From: Rhizobiales bacterium Ga0077537
Lineage (GTDB): Bacteria; Pseudomonadota; Alphaproteobacteria; Rhizobiales; Hyphomicrobiaceae
Length of the DNA: 64,000 nucleotides
Direction: 5' to 3'
NCBI GenBank assembly: GCA_001464955.1
Contig: LNEM01000009.1
Span: forward strand, 248,001-312,000
Shown here: one piece after another, positions 26,941-35,654 of the stretch
Layout: each line of letters begins with the position of its first letter
How positions within the stretch are numbered: the stretch's first letter is position 1
The notes under the pieces: model-generated
The model's database searches: none
The model's input: the letters and a program-made list of their open reading frames with translations, nothing else
Told to the model about the DNA's origin: nothing
Position numbers and translations under genes: made by a program

Positions 26941-27843
26941 TCAGTGCTCGTCCGTCAGTCCGGCGACCCAGCGATAGACGGCGGTATGATCGGCGGACGG
27001 TCCAAGATCGGCGAGCGCGCGCGCCAGAAGCGCCGACACGAAGCTCAACTCGCCCGCCTCGACGCCGATCTCCTCCGACAGGCGTCGCGCCATGCCGACG
27101 TCCTTGTCCATCAGCGCCAGAGCGAAGCCCGAGTCGAACGTTCCGGACAACATGTAGCGCTCGGCCTTGTTCTCGGTCGTGTTGTTGCGGCCCGACGAGG
27201 CGTTGAGGATCTCGACCATCTGCTTCGGCTCCAGACCGAACTTGCGACCGATGACGAGGGCTTCGGAGGTCGCGACGAGGCCGGCCGCCGAGACGTAGTT
27301 GTTGAGCGACTTCATGGCGTGGCCGGAGCCGAGCTTGCCGGTCCGATGCACCGTGCCCATGGCGCGGAGCATCGGCTCCACGCGGTCGATATCGGCGGGT
27401 TCGCCGCCGACCATGATGGCGAGCTGCCCCGTGACGGCTCGCGGCACGCCGCCGGACACCGGTGCATCGACGAGCGCGACGCCGCGGGCTGCGAGTTCCT
27501 CGCCGAGACGCACGGTGTCGAGCGGGTAGGACGAACTCATGTCGACGACGGTGCTGCCCTTGGCGAGGCGGGCCGCGAAGCCGCCTGCGCCATCGTCGCC
27601 GAACGTCGCACGGCGGACGACCTTGCTGTCGGGAAGCATCGCGATGACGGTGCGGCAGGCGGCGCCGAGCGTCGCCAGATCCGGCGCGGCCGTGAAGAGG
27701 TTGGTCTCGGCGGTCAGCGGCGCGACCACCTCGGGGCGGGTATCGAAGAGCATGACCGGCGTTCCGGTCTTCGCGATGCAACGCGCCATCGGGGCGCCCA
27801 TGTTGCCGACGCCTACGAGACCTACCTGCGAGCGATCCGTCAT
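26941..27843 (-). CDS. 3-hydroxyisobutyrate dehydrogenase-like NAD(P)-dependent enzyme
   Basis: Beta-hydroxyacid dehydrogenase family, 300 aa. The Rossmann motif is GLVGVGNMGAPMARCIAKTG (residues 8-27). The substrate-binding DAPVSGGVPRAVTGQLAIMVGG and the catalytic lysine in GSGHAMKSLNNYVSAAG (K of G-x3-K-x2-N-N) are intact. The family includes HIBADH (MmsB), tartronate semialdehyde reductase (GlxR) and others, and the sequence alone does not choose among them. The start is ATG 27843, with AGCGTTTCC-poor surroundings but no better candidate. Confidence 0.88.
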   Translation of the reverse strand: MTDRSQVGLVGVGNMGAPMARCIAKTGTPVMLFDTRPEVVAPLTAETNLFTAAPDLATLGAACRTVIAMLPDSKVVRRATFGDDGAGGFAARLAKGSTVVDMSSSYPLDTVRLGEELAARGVALVDAPVSGGVPRAVTGQLAIMVGGEPADIDRVEPMLRAMGTVHRTGKLGSGHAMKSLNNYVSAAGLVATSEALVIGRKFGLEPKQMVEILNASSGRNNTTENKAERYMLSGTFDSGFALALMDKDVGMARRLSEEIGVEAGELSFVSALLARALADLGPSADHTAVYRWVAGLTDEH

Positions 27844-27974
27844 CTTCAGCGTTTCCTTTTCCGACCTTTGCCGCCCATCAACTCCGGCGAGCGTTGTGGA
27901 CGTCCTTGTCCTTCGCTTCAAGAGGGACGGTCCACTTGGCGGGATCTGGGTCGCGTCGGCTGGCGGCTTGCGCG

Positions 27975-27989
27975 GAACGAAAAAGGAAC
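27975..27989 (+). promoter_or_regulatory. LexA (SOS) box upstream of the sbcD-like gene
   Basis: GAAC-GAAAAAG-GAAC, the reverse complement of GTTC-N7-GTTC and an exact match to the alphaproteobacterial LexA consensus. It ends 37 bp before the ATG at 28027. It lies between a possible -35 (TTGCGC, 27968-27973) and -10 (TAAAAC, 27990-27995) with 16-bp spacing. A second box occurs 1.2 kb away in front of another gene. Confidence 0.72.
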
Positions 27990-28026
27990 TAAAACCATCC
28001 GGGGATTGGACGAACGCCGGGGGATC

Positions 28027-29154
28027 ATGACGTTCCGCTTTATCCACACGGCCGATTGGCAGATCGGCAAGGCCTTCGGACGTTTTCCGGCCGAAGGAGG
28101 CGTCCGGCTGCGTGCGGCCCGGCTCGATGCGATCGACACACTGGCCGCGCTGGCCCGGACGCACGGCGCGGGCCACGTGCTGGTTGCCGGTGACGTCATC
28201 GACAGCGAGCACATCGACGACCGGTCGCTCCGGGAGCCTTTCGGGCGCATGGCCGTTCACGGAGACATCCGATGGCACCTGTTGCCGGGCAATCATGATC
28301 CGGCACGGGCGGGCGGCATCTGGGGGCGCGTACAGCGCTTCGGGTTGCCGGCCAATGTCGTGACACTGCTCGAAGCCCAGCCGTCCGAGATCGAGCCGGG
28401 CGTCGTACTGCTGCCGGCGCCGCTTGCCGCCAAGGAGACCAGCAGCGATCCGACAGCCTGGTTCGACACCGCGCCGGTACCGGATGGCGCGATCCGGATC
28501 GGGGTGGCTCATGGATCGGTGCGCGGGTTCGGCAGCCTCGGCGAGGCGGCGGTACCGATCGATGCGGGCCGACGGCAATCGGCGGGTCTCGATTATCTGG
28601 CACTTGGCGATTGGCACGGTCTGAAGGAGATCGGTGCCGGGGTCTGGTACTCCGGGACGCCTGAGCCTGACAGCTTCGGCGACAACGCTCCCGGCCATGC
28701 GATCGTCGTCGGGATCAAAGGGCGCGGCGCGCCGCCCGCCGTGACGCCTGTCGAGACGGCGTCGCTGATCTGGATGGAGCGACGGGCCGTCATGGCGCGC
28801 GCCGCGGACCTCGAACCGATCGAGCAGGAGATCGGGCGCCTCGGGACGCGGCAAAGTCGGCTGGTGCTGGCACTCGCTCTTTCGGGGCGGGTGTCGGTGC
28901 GCGAAGCCGGGCTCATCGATGCCGTGCTGGCGCGGCTGGCGTCGGTGCCCGTCGCCGTCGACATCGACCGGCGACGGCTCGGCATCGCCATCTCGGGCGA
29001 CGACGTGGCGGCGATCTCCGATCCCGCACTGGCGAGGGTCGCAAGCCGCCTCAAGCATCGGGCCGAGACGAGCGATCCTGCCGAGGCGGCGGCGGCCGGA
29101 CGCGCGATGCTGCTGCTCGCGGGGCTCGTTGCGGAGACGGAGCCGCAGCCATGA
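28027..29154 (+). CDS. SbcD/Mre11-like DNA repair exonuclease (metallophosphoesterase)
   Basis: 375 aa calcineurin-like phosphoesterase of the SbcD/YhaO group. Motifs in order: HTADWQIGK (motif I), VLVAGDVIDSE (GDxxD), LLPGNHDPA (GNHD), VAHGS and LGDWHG. Motif I has Gln where SbcD/Mre11 has the metal-binding His (DxH to DxQ), which may lower or alter metal binding; the rest is intact. It overlaps the ATPase gene by ATGA, so the two form an Mre11-Rad50-like complex that would process DNA ends. The LexA box at 27975 predicts SOS induction. It is shorter than E. coli SbcD (400 aa). Confidence 0.88.
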   Translation: MTFRFIHTADWQIGKAFGRFPAEGGVRLRAARLDAIDTLAALARTHGAGHVLVAGDVIDSEHIDDRSLREPFGRMAVHGDIRWHLLPGNHDPARAGGIWGRVQRFGLPANVVTLLEAQPSEIEPGVVLLPAPLAAKETSSDPTAWFDTAPVPDGAIRIGVAHGSVRGFGSLGEAAVPIDAGRRQSAGLDYLALGDWHGLKEIGAGVWYSGTPEPDSFGDNAPGHAIVVGIKGRGAPPAVTPVETASLIWMERRAVMARAADLEPIEQEIGRLGTRQSRLVLALALSGRVSVREAGLIDAVLARLASVPVAVDIDRRRLGIAISGDDVAAISDPALARVASRLKHRAETSDPAEAAAAGRAMLLLAGLVAETEPQP

Positions 29155-31760
29155 AGATCCTCGCCATCCGGGTCGCGGAATGCGGGCGGTTCACCGAGCC
29201 GGTAGCGCTCGAAGGGTTCAGCGGCGGGCTCGATCTTCTCGTCGGGCCCAACGAGGCCGGCAAGTCGACGCTCGTCGAAGCGTTGTGGACTGTCATCTCG
29301 AAGCGTCATCGCTCGACGGGTCGTGAACTCGAGGCGCTGCGCCCCTACACGGGCGGCGCGCCCATGATCGAGATCGACATCGAGACCGGCGGTACCCGCT
29401 ATCGCATCCGGAAACGGTTCCTGGCCGAGCGCATGGCCGAAATCCGATCCCTCACCGATGGCAGCGTCGCGCGCGGCAACGACGCGGAAGAGCGGATCGA
29501 CGCTCTCCTCGGCAAGGACGCGGGCGCGGGGCGCTTCGGGCTTCTCTGGCTGAAGCAGGGGGCGACGCTCGACAAGAATCAGACGCCTGACGCCACCGGC
29601 GAGGCAGCGCTCAGGGCCGCCATCACGCGGGAGGTGTCGTCGGCGGCGGGCGGTGACCTCGCGCGGACCATCCGCAAGAAGGTGCTCGAGGCTCTGGGTG
29701 AGCATGTCACCGGCGCGCGGCGGCAGCCCAAGGGCGGGTATCTGAAAGCCATCGAGGCCGTGACGCGCGGCGAGCGGGATCTCGACGCTGCCCGGAGCGA
29801 GCGCGCCGAAGTGGATGCCTTGCTCGAACGGCTCGGTGCGCTCGACGGGCGGGCCCGGGAGCTGGTGTCGGCGACGGCGGATGCGGCGCGTGTGAAGCGA
29901 CTGGCTGCAGCTGAAGCGGCCTTGGCGACGGCGCGCGACACGTTGGCGGCGGTGGACCGTGCGCGCGGCGTGGTCGGCGAGGCCCGCTCCCGCCAGAACG
30001 AGGCGGATGCGGTCCTGGATCGGCTCCGGGGTGGGCTCGACGAGGCGGCGCGGCTGGAGGCCGCGGCGCGAGAAGATGTCGCCACGACGGCATCTGACAG
30101 GCAAGCGGGTGACGAAGCTGCGCAGCGGATCGAAGCGCTCGATGCGCGGCGTCGAAAACTGGCGGCCGATGTCGCCGAGGCCGAGCGTCTCCATGAGGTT
30201 GGGCTGCTTCGAGCGGAAGGGGCGGCGTTGCAATCGCGGCTCTCGGCCGCGGCGGCGCTCGGGGACCGCGTGGCCGCTCTCGATGCCGAGTTGCGCGATC
30301 TTCCCTCCGACGAGCGGCAACTCGGCGAGGCGCGGCGTCTCGCGCGTCAGATCGACGGGGCGCGGGCACGGCTCGAAGCGGCGGCCTCGTTGGTCACGGT
30401 GCGCTACGCACCGGGCGTGGCGCCGGTCATCCGGCGCGACGGCGATGTCGTCGCCGACGGTGCGCGTCTCGTCGCCAGCGCCGAGATCGTGCTCGACATT
30501 CCCGGCGTTGCGACCATCGCCGTCGCGCCGGGCGCTGGGGCGGGGCTCGACGGGGTCCGGGAGGCCGTTACGCGCGACGAGGCGGCGCTCGCGGCGATCC
30601 TTGCAGCCGCGCGCGCCGACGGGCTCGACGCGTTGGAAGCGCGCTTCGCGCTCGCGCGGCAGCTCGCGGCGGAGTTGGCCGAGGCGCGGGGCCGCCTCGA
30701 TGCCGTGGCGCCGGGCGGTGCTTCGGGCTTGGCACAGCAGCTGCGCAACGTCATGGCCCGGATCGCCGAGATCGGCGGCGAGGGGGATGAAGCGGGCACA
30801 ACCGTCGGGTTCGATCTGGATCAGCTCCGGACTGAACTCCGTGACGTTGGCGAGCAGTTGACGGTGGTACGTGCCCGTCACGACGACGTGGTGCGCCGTC
30901 TTGCGCTCGTTGAAGGACGCGCCGCCGAGCGAAGCCGCCGTCTTGCCGAGCTTTCGGCAGCGCTCCCTCCCGAGAGTGAGCGGGCTTCGCGCCTCGCGTC
31001 GCTGGATGCCGCCGCCAAGGACGCAAGTGTCGCCTACGACGAGGCGGCGCGGGCGCTGCAGGCGTGGAGTGCCAAGCTCGAAGCGGGTCCGACCGTCGCC
31101 GCTGCCGAGGCTGAGGTCGCAGCTGCCCGGGCCGCCATCGACGCCGCGCGTCAGGAGACGGCGGCGCTCGATGCCGATCGGGCGCGGATCGAGGGCAGTC
31201 TCGAAGTGCAGCATCGTGAGGACATCGAAGCCCGTGTCGCCACGCTCGAGCGCGCCTTGGCCGAGGCGCTGGGCACGCGCGACCGGCTGGCGGAGGAGGT
31301 GCAGGCGCTGCAGTTGCTCGATGCCGAGCTGGCGGCGGAAGAGAACGCGCTTCGCGCCGGTTTCCTCGCGCCTGTGAGCGAACGGGTGGCGCCGTTTCTC
31401 GATCTCGTCTTCCCGGGCGCCGGCCTCGATCTCGCGGAAGGCTTCTCGGTCAGCGGCGTGCGGCGCGGGGAGCGCACCGAGGCGCTCGACCGGCTCAGCG
31501 ACGGCACGAAGGAACAGATCGCGGTACTCGTTCGGCTCGGGTTCGCCCGCCTTCTCGCGGACCGGGGCCTCGACGTGCCGCTGATTCTCGACGACGCGCT
31601 CGTCTACTCTGACGATCGGCGCATCGTCGCCATGCACCGGGCGCTCGAAGCGGCGGCCGAGCGGCATCAGGTGATCGTGCTCACCTGCCGCGAGCAGTCG
31701 TTCGCGGGCCTCGCGGGCCAACGCGTGGCGCTGACGCCGTGGCGACCCGATCAGGCGTAA
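29151..31760 (+). CDS. SbcC/YhaN-like AAA ATPase with long coiled coil
   Basis: 869 aa SMC/Rad50-type ATPase. Walker A VGPNEAGKST lies at residues 31-40. A very long Ala/Glu/Arg-rich coiled-coil region covers about 170-720. The C-terminal part has the signature-like LSDGTKEQIAVLVRLGFARLL, Walker B LDVPLILDDALVYSDD and the switch IVLTCREQSF. There is no CxxC zinc hook at the middle, unlike Rad50/SbcC, so it fits the YhaN class. A beta-rich insert (about 420-475, VTVRYAPGVAPVIRRDG) splits the coil. It is coupled to the upstream nuclease. Role: ATP-driven opening and tethering of DNA for the nuclease. Confidence 0.88.
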   Translation: MKILAIRVAECGRFTEPVALEGFSGGLDLLVGPNEAGKSTLVEALWTVISKRHRSTGRELEALRPYTGGAPMIEIDIETGGTRYRIRKRFLAERMAEIRSLTDGSVARGNDAEERIDALLGKDAGAGRFGLLWLKQGATLDKNQTPDATGEAALRAAITREVSSAAGGDLARTIRKKVLEALGEHVTGARRQPKGGYLKAIEAVTRGERDLDAARSERAEVDALLERLGALDGRARELVSATADAARVKRLAAAEAALATARDTLAAVDRARGVVGEARSRQNEADAVLDRLRGGLDEAARLEAAAREDVATTASDRQAGDEAAQRIEALDARRRKLAADVAEAERLHEVGLLRAEGAALQSRLSAAAALGDRVAALDAELRDLPSDERQLGEARRLARQIDGARARLEAAASLVTVRYAPGVAPVIRRDGDVVADGARLVASAEIVLDIPGVATIAVAPGAGAGLDGVREAVTRDEAALAAILAAARADGLDALEARFALARQLAAELAEARGRLDAVAPGGASGLAQQLRNVMARIAEIGGEGDEAGTTVGFDLDQLRTELRDVGEQLTVVRARHDDVVRRLALVEGRAAERSRRLAELSAALPPESERASRLASLDAAAKDASVAYDEAARALQAWSAKLEAGPTVAAAEAEVAAARAAIDAARQETAALDADRARIEGSLEVQHREDIEARVATLERALAEALGTRDRLAEEVQALQLLDAELAAEENALRAGFLAPVSERVAPFLDLVFPGAGLDLAEGFSVSGVRRGERTEALDRLSDGTKEQIAVLVRLGFARLLADRGLDVPLILDDALVYSDDRRIVAMHRALEAAAERHQVIVLTCREQSFAGLAGQRVALTPWRPDQA

Positions 31761-31782
31761 CGACGTCGGCAGGGGGCTCGCC

Positions 31783-32445
31783 TCAGCCGGCGGCCCGGTC
31801 GGCCGAGGCGCGGATGGCAGCGATGTTCTCGGCGTACTTGCCGCCCGAGAACACCGCGTTGCCCGCGACCAGCACGTCGGCGCCCGCCGCCGCGCAGGCG
31901 GCCGCCGTCTCCACGTTGACGCCGCCGTCGACCTCGATGTGGATCGGGCGGCGGCCGATCATCTCCCTGATGCGCCGGATCTTCGGCACCATGGCCGGGA
32001 TGAACGCCTGCCCGCCGAAGCCCGGGTTGACCGACATCACGAGCACCAGATCGAGGCGGTCGAGCACATACTCGATGATCTCCGGCGGTGTTGACGGGTT
32101 CAGCGACACGCCCGCCTTCTTGCCGAGGCTCTTGATCAGCTGCAGCGTCCGGTCGAGATGCGGGCCTGCCTCGGCGTGGACCGTGATCACGTCGGAGCCT
32201 GCCTTCGCGAACGCCTCCACGTAAGGGTCGACCGGCGCCACCATCAGATGCACATCGAGAGGCTTCGTCGTGTGCGGCCGGAGCGCTGCGACCACCGCCG
32301 GGCCTATCGTGATGTTCGGCACGAAATGCCCGTCCATGACGTCGACATGGACCCAATCACAGCCGGCGGCGTCGATGGCGCGCACCTCCTCGCCGAGACG
32401 TGCGAAATCGGCGGACAGGATGGACGGGGCGATCTTCACCGGCAT
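31783..32445 (-). CDS. rpe: ribulose-phosphate 3-epimerase
   Basis: Interconverts ribulose 5-phosphate and xylulose 5-phosphate in the pentose phosphate (and Calvin) pathway. 220 aa TIM barrel. Motifs: [35 protein letters not shown] (metal ligands and catalytic Asp), [18 protein letters not shown] and [12 protein letters not shown] (second catalytic Asp). The start is ATG 32445. It is convergent with the ATPase gene and not in an operon. Confidence 0.96.
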   Translation of the reverse strand: MPVKIAPSILSADFARLGEEVRAIDAAGCDWVHVDVMDGHFVPNITIGPAVVAALRPHTTKPLDVHLMVAPVDPYVEAFAKAGSDVITVHAEAGPHLDRTLQLIKSLGKKAGVSLNPSTPPEIIEYVLDRLDLVLVMSVNPGFGGQAFIPAMVPKIRRIREMIGRRPIHIEVDGGVNVETAAACAAAGADVLVAGNAVFSGGKYAENIAAIRASADRAAG

Positions 32446-32581
32446 GGCTGCGTTCCGCGGCTCTGGGGTCGCGGCAGGCGCGACGCGGTTTCCGTGGTGG
32501 TTCTTTTGCGCTCGGTCGGCGCGGATGGCAACCGGGGGCGTTGGGCTGGTTCACGCTTCGCGTGAGCGGGGCGCTTCAGTA

Positions 32582-32664
32582 GCGCTTCGGTTGCCCACCC
32601 TGCAACCGCGCTGCCCCGCGCCCCATTGGCAGGACACCCGCCAAACCACCCGTCTTTTTTCGAG
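32582..32664 (+). repeat. 83-bp dispersed repeat, copy A
   Basis: Runs from GCGCTTCGGTTGCCCACCC to CGTCTTTTTTCGAG. About 94% identical (five mismatches by eye) to 35131-35213, with equal length. It contains two small hairpins (GGTTGC...GCAACC, and TTGGCAGG...CCCGCCAA with one mismatch) followed by a six-T run, so it may act as a terminator-like element. Confidence 0.8.
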
Positions 32665-32754
32665 GGGGTTGGTCGCGGGGACTAGGCCCGGTGTGACAGC
32701 CGTCGGCGACAGTGGCCATTGCTGACGCTCTTCAAGCCCGGTCCCGTCCACACC

Positions 32755-32841
32755 CCGTCTTCCCCGCGCAGGCGGGGGTCCACGTCCAGTTTACCGCTTA
32801 TCGCTCCCCGTCGTGGGTGCCCGCCTTCGCGGGCTTGACGG
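32755..32841 (+). repeat. 87-bp palindromic intergenic repeat, copy A
   Basis: Imperfect inverted repeat with ends CCGTCTTCCCCGCGCAGGCG and CGCCTTCGCGGGCTTGACGG. It matches 35357-35443 in length and in most of the arms; the centre differs more. Elements of this CCGTCAT-CCCGCG type are widely dispersed between genes in many alphaproteobacteria. Confidence 0.8.
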
Positions 32842-33051
32842 AGACGTGGGAGAGGGCGTGTTCGGCGATGAGGAAAGAAGGGGGGCAGCGTTTCTCCAAG
32901 CGGGTGCGCGCCTGGGCCGATGCGCCTCAGGCGCTTGCCGGGCCGCCGGCCCGTGCAAATCATGGAACAGGTGCCGGTGAGCAGACGCAGGTTGGCGGAG
33001 ACCTACGAGGCGGCAGCTTACGAGAGGCAGCCGAAGTGGCGCGGCTTGGCC

Positions 33052-34953
33052 TCAGAAAATGAAATCGTCGGCTGATAAGCTCGATATGCTTATCCCTTGC
33101 AGGACAATGCTGCTTTTTCCATAGGCTATGGTGGTGCCTGCCGAACTGGACGTGATCTTCAGATCGGAAAAGCCATCCAGTCCGGAAACGCCGTTGAACG
33201 CGATCCTGTCGATTCCATCAGCGAAATCGGTGATCGTGTCCGTGCCCCAGTTCGTATTGAATTGAAAGACATCGGCGCCGGAACCACCGGTCAATCTGTC
33301 ACTTCCAGTACCGCCATTCAGAAGATCGTTTCCAGCACCGCCGAGCAGCGTATCATTACCGCTACCACCGCTGATCGTGTCGTTACCGCCGCCACCTTCG
33401 AGCATATTGCTGCTTGAGTTGCCGATGATGGTGTCGGAATGGGAAGATCCCCTGACGTTCTCCACTCCAATGATATCCGCAATTGCGATGGTCGCATTCC
33501 CGGCATCGCTCTTCCAGGTGCCCGAGGTCCATGCCTCGTATCCTGATGTTGCGGCCAGATTGACGTAGACCGATGGTCCGGATTTCGAGAAATCCACGGT
33601 GTCGTTTCCAGTACCTCCGTCTAGGAGATCCAGGCCACCCGAGTACATCAGTGTATCGATGCCGGCCCCACCGAAGACGGTGTCATCGCCAGTGCCACCC
33701 ACGAGGGTGTCGTTGCCGTCGTTGCCATAGAGGGAGTCGTTGCCGTCCTCTCCGTAGAGGACGTCGTTACCCTTGCCTCCGGACACGGTATCGTTGCCGC
33801 TCCCGGCTGCAACGGTATCCCGGCCATTGCTGCCGTTGATCACATCGTCGCCGTCACTGATCCGGTAGTTCCATAGCGTAACGCCTGCGGGGAGCTTGGT
33901 GTCGGCCTGCTGCACGCCATCGATGGTGATGTTCGACGAGGGTATGTAGCGGTCGTTCGCTGCGTCGGTGTCATCGAAATCCTGGAGATAGCCGTCCAGC
34001 CGGACGGCTTTGCTCGTGGCCGGCACGTCGGTGATCGTGTTGCCGTCGAGTATCGCCCGCTCGACGCCGAGCAGGCTCACTCCGTGCGTGCCGTTCCCGG
34101 ATATGTCGACGTTCTGGATCAGGATATCGGTCGCTTGACGGACGTCCATGCCAATTCCGGCGTTGTCGGTGACGGTTCCGCCGATGATGGTCACGTCATT
34201 TGTGAAGCCGCGAATCTCGTTATCGCCGGTCTGAACGACGATACCCGAGCCGCCATTCTCGTAAACCGTGGCGTCGATGATGGTGACGTCGGTAGAGCCG
34301 GTGACGATGTTGATCCCATGCCGCCCGTTCGAGAAGGCGGTGGCGCCGATGACTTCCACGTCGGAGCAGAAATCGATGACGAAGCCGTCCACGCCATTGT
34401 GGTGAGCCACGCAGTCCGTGATGGTGAGGCCGACGGTCTGTTCATGCGGATCGAAGCCGTAGCGAGATGCGTTCATGATCTCGACGCTGTCGATTGTGAT
34501 GTTCGAGTCGTATTGCGCGGTCCCTGGTTGCGGTCCGCAGTAGAAGCCATCGGTCGAACCGGTGGTGTTGGCCATGTTGCCATCGATGGTGAAATCCCGG
34601 AGCGTGACGTTCGAGGTCGTCGTGACCCTCCCGTCGGCAAGCACGTCCCCGCTGTCGGTTCGCACGATGCCGGTTACGGCGGTCGAACCGTCGGCCAGCT
34701 TGATGGTGGTGAGACCCATTCCGGCGCCTTCGAGCGTGGTCTCGCTTCCGATGCGCAGCGCGCCATCGGCTGCTGTCCCGGTGCCCACCACAGTGAAAAT
34801 TCCCTCGGACAGGGACACTGTTGCGCCGGGGAGCCCGGCAACGGCATCGAGGGCGGACTGTATCGCCGCCGTCTGGTCGCCTGGCGAGGTCGTTTCAGCC
34901 AGTTCGATGACAGCTGTGGGCCCACCGAAATATGAATAAGTTATGGTCAGCAC
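33052..34953 (-). CDS. AlgE-type mannuronan C5-epimerase-like protein with RTX repeats
   Basis: 633 aa. The N-terminal right-handed beta-helix (about residues 1-355) matches the A-module of secreted alginate epimerases. It carries the catalytic stretch YGFDPHEQT (about 165-173) and, after it, CVAHHNGVDGFVIDF, equivalent to the second catalytic Asp region of AlgE4, then GRHGINIVTGS. The C-terminal part (about 365-633) holds RTX calcium-binding nonapeptides (GSGNDTVSGGKGNDVLYG and others) in two blocks. It ends in a hydrophobic segment like a type I secretion signal (SADDFIF). The predicted product is extracellular. GTG 34953 has a GAGG site; a TTG at 34980 would add nine residues. No type I exporter or alginate gene is adjacent. 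The enzyme could act on another uronan. Confidence 0.82.
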   Translation of the reverse strand: MLTITYSYFGGPTAVIELAETTSPGDQTAAIQSALDAVAGLPGATVSLSEGIFTVVGTGTAADGALRIGSETTLEGAGMGLTTIKLADGSTAVTGIVRTDSGDVLADGRVTTTSNVTLRDFTIDGNMANTTGSTDGFYCGPQPGTAQYDSNITIDSVEIMNASRYGFDPHEQTVGLTITDCVAHHNGVDGFVIDFCSDVEVIGATAFSNGRHGINIVTGSTDVTIIDATVYENGGSGIVVQTGDNEIRGFTNDVTIIGGTVTDNAGIGMDVRQATDILIQNVDISGNGTHGVSLLGVERAILDGNTITDVPATSKAVRLDGYLQDFDDTDAANDRYIPSSNITIDGVQQADTKLPAGVTLWNYRISDGDDVINGSNGRDTVAAGSGNDTVSGGKGNDVLYGEDGNDSLYGNDGNDTLVGGTGDDTVFGGAGIDTLMYSGGLDLLDGGTGNDTVDFSKSGPSVYVNLAATSGYEAWTSGTWKSDAGNATIAIADIIGVENVRGSSHSDTIIGNSSSNMLEGGGGNDTISGGSGNDTLLGGAGNDLLNGGTGSDRLTGGSGADVFQFNTNWGTDTITDFADGIDRIAFNGVSGLDGFSDLKITSSSAGTTIAYGKSSIVLQGISISSLSADDFIF

Positions 34954-35130
34954 GTTGGTTGCGCCTCGCTGCTGGATCAATGAGTTGTTAGGAAACTAGA
35001 CCCTCAGAAATTGAGATCCACTTGATGGAAAAACTACAATTTTATCGATAGTGCGTCGGGGTCGCGTTTTCTGGTGGAGGTCGGCACGGCCTCCGTGTCG
35101 CGCCTCTGGCGCGAGGGGGGCGCTTTCGTT

Positions 35131-35213
35131 GCGCTTCGGTTGCCCACCCTGCAACCGCGCAGCCCCGCGTCCCGTTGGCGGGACACCCGCCAAACCGCCC
35201 GTCTTTTTTCGAG
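35131..35213 (+). repeat. 83-bp dispersed repeat, copy B
   Basis: Same length and orientation as 32582-32664. Here the internal hairpin TTGGCGGG-ACA-CCCGCCAA (35175-35193) is perfect and followed by TCTTTTTTC, giving it the look of an intrinsic terminator on the plus strand. Confidence 0.8.
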
Positions 35214-35271
35214 GTGAGCCGGTCGCTGCGGCTCTCACTTTGTCGCAAAAAGAAGGGGGGTCGGGGCCTCC

Positions 35272-35545
35272 CCGAACGGGTATGGGCCCGTGGCCCATGC
35301 GCCGCAGGCGCGTGGGGCGGTCGCTGACGATCCTCATGGCTCACGCCACCCACACCCCGTCATCCCCGCGCAGGCGGGGACCCACGTCGGGCTCACCCCG
35401 TATCGCTTCCCGTCCTGGGTGCCCGCCTTCGCGGGCATGACGGAGATTGGGGAGAGGGGCGGCGTGCTTGTCGACGAAGAAGGAAGGGAGTGCGGTGTTT
35501 CCCCGAACGAGTATGGGACGGTGGCCCATGCGAAGCAGGCATGGA
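35272..35545 (+). repeat. two partial copies of a third repeat unit
   Basis: CCCCGAACGGGTATGGGCCC with GTGGCCCATGCGCCGCAGGCG (about 35270-35312) recurs as CCCCGAACGAGTATGGGACG with GTGGCCCATGCGAAGCAGGC (about 35501-35542), on either side of the 87-bp element. A weaker relative lies in copy A near 32905-32935 (GGGCCGATGCGCCTCAGGCG). Confidence 0.6.
35357..35443 (+). repeat. 87-bp palindromic intergenic repeat, copy B
   Basis: Ends CCGTCATCCCCGCGCAGGCG and CGCCTTCGCGGGCATGACGG form an imperfect inverted repeat (arms differ at a few positions). Copy B pairs better than copy A, which has CTT for CAT and GCT for GCA in the tips. Confidence 0.8.
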
Positions 35546-35654
35546 GTTGTGGGGAAGCGCCACGGCGCAATCAGGCGGACCCTTTTTTTACGTCCGACAA
35601 TCGGGGTAAAATCCAACAGTTGAGAATGTCTGAGGAAGAAAGTTGTTTTGAATT

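Larger units (their letters stand above)
32446..33051. other. intergenic region carrying composite repeat, copy A
   Basis: 606 bp between rpe and the epimerase gene, no credible gene. It contains an 83-bp repeat (32582-32664) and an 87-bp palindromic repeat (32755-32841), plus looser similarity continuing to about 32940 (AAAGAAGGGGGG, then TGCGCCTCAGGCGC). Both repeats recur in the same order and orientation beyond the epimerase gene. Confidence 0.65.
34954..35654. other. intergenic region carrying composite repeat, copy B
   Basis: 701 bp without a credible gene. It holds copy B of the 83-bp (35131-35213) and 87-bp (35357-35443) repeats, and two partial repeats of a third unit. The composition drops to AT-rich from about 35580 towards the DUF4375-like gene. 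The promoter of the epimerase gene must lie here (minus strand, about 34960-35060, also AT-rich). Confidence 0.6.

Noticed and set aside
28593-31721. 1042-codon open frame on the minus strand opposite the SbcD/YhaN-like genes
   Set aside because: It is Arg/Ala/Pro-rich with no motifs. It mirrors the high-GC third positions of the plus-strand genes, whose protein motifs (Walker A/B, GNHD) are clear.
33100-33860. Repetitive sequence suggesting a CRISPR or minisatellite
   Set aside because: The repetition encodes RTX calcium-binding nonapeptides in frame, with varying DNA sequence and no spacers.
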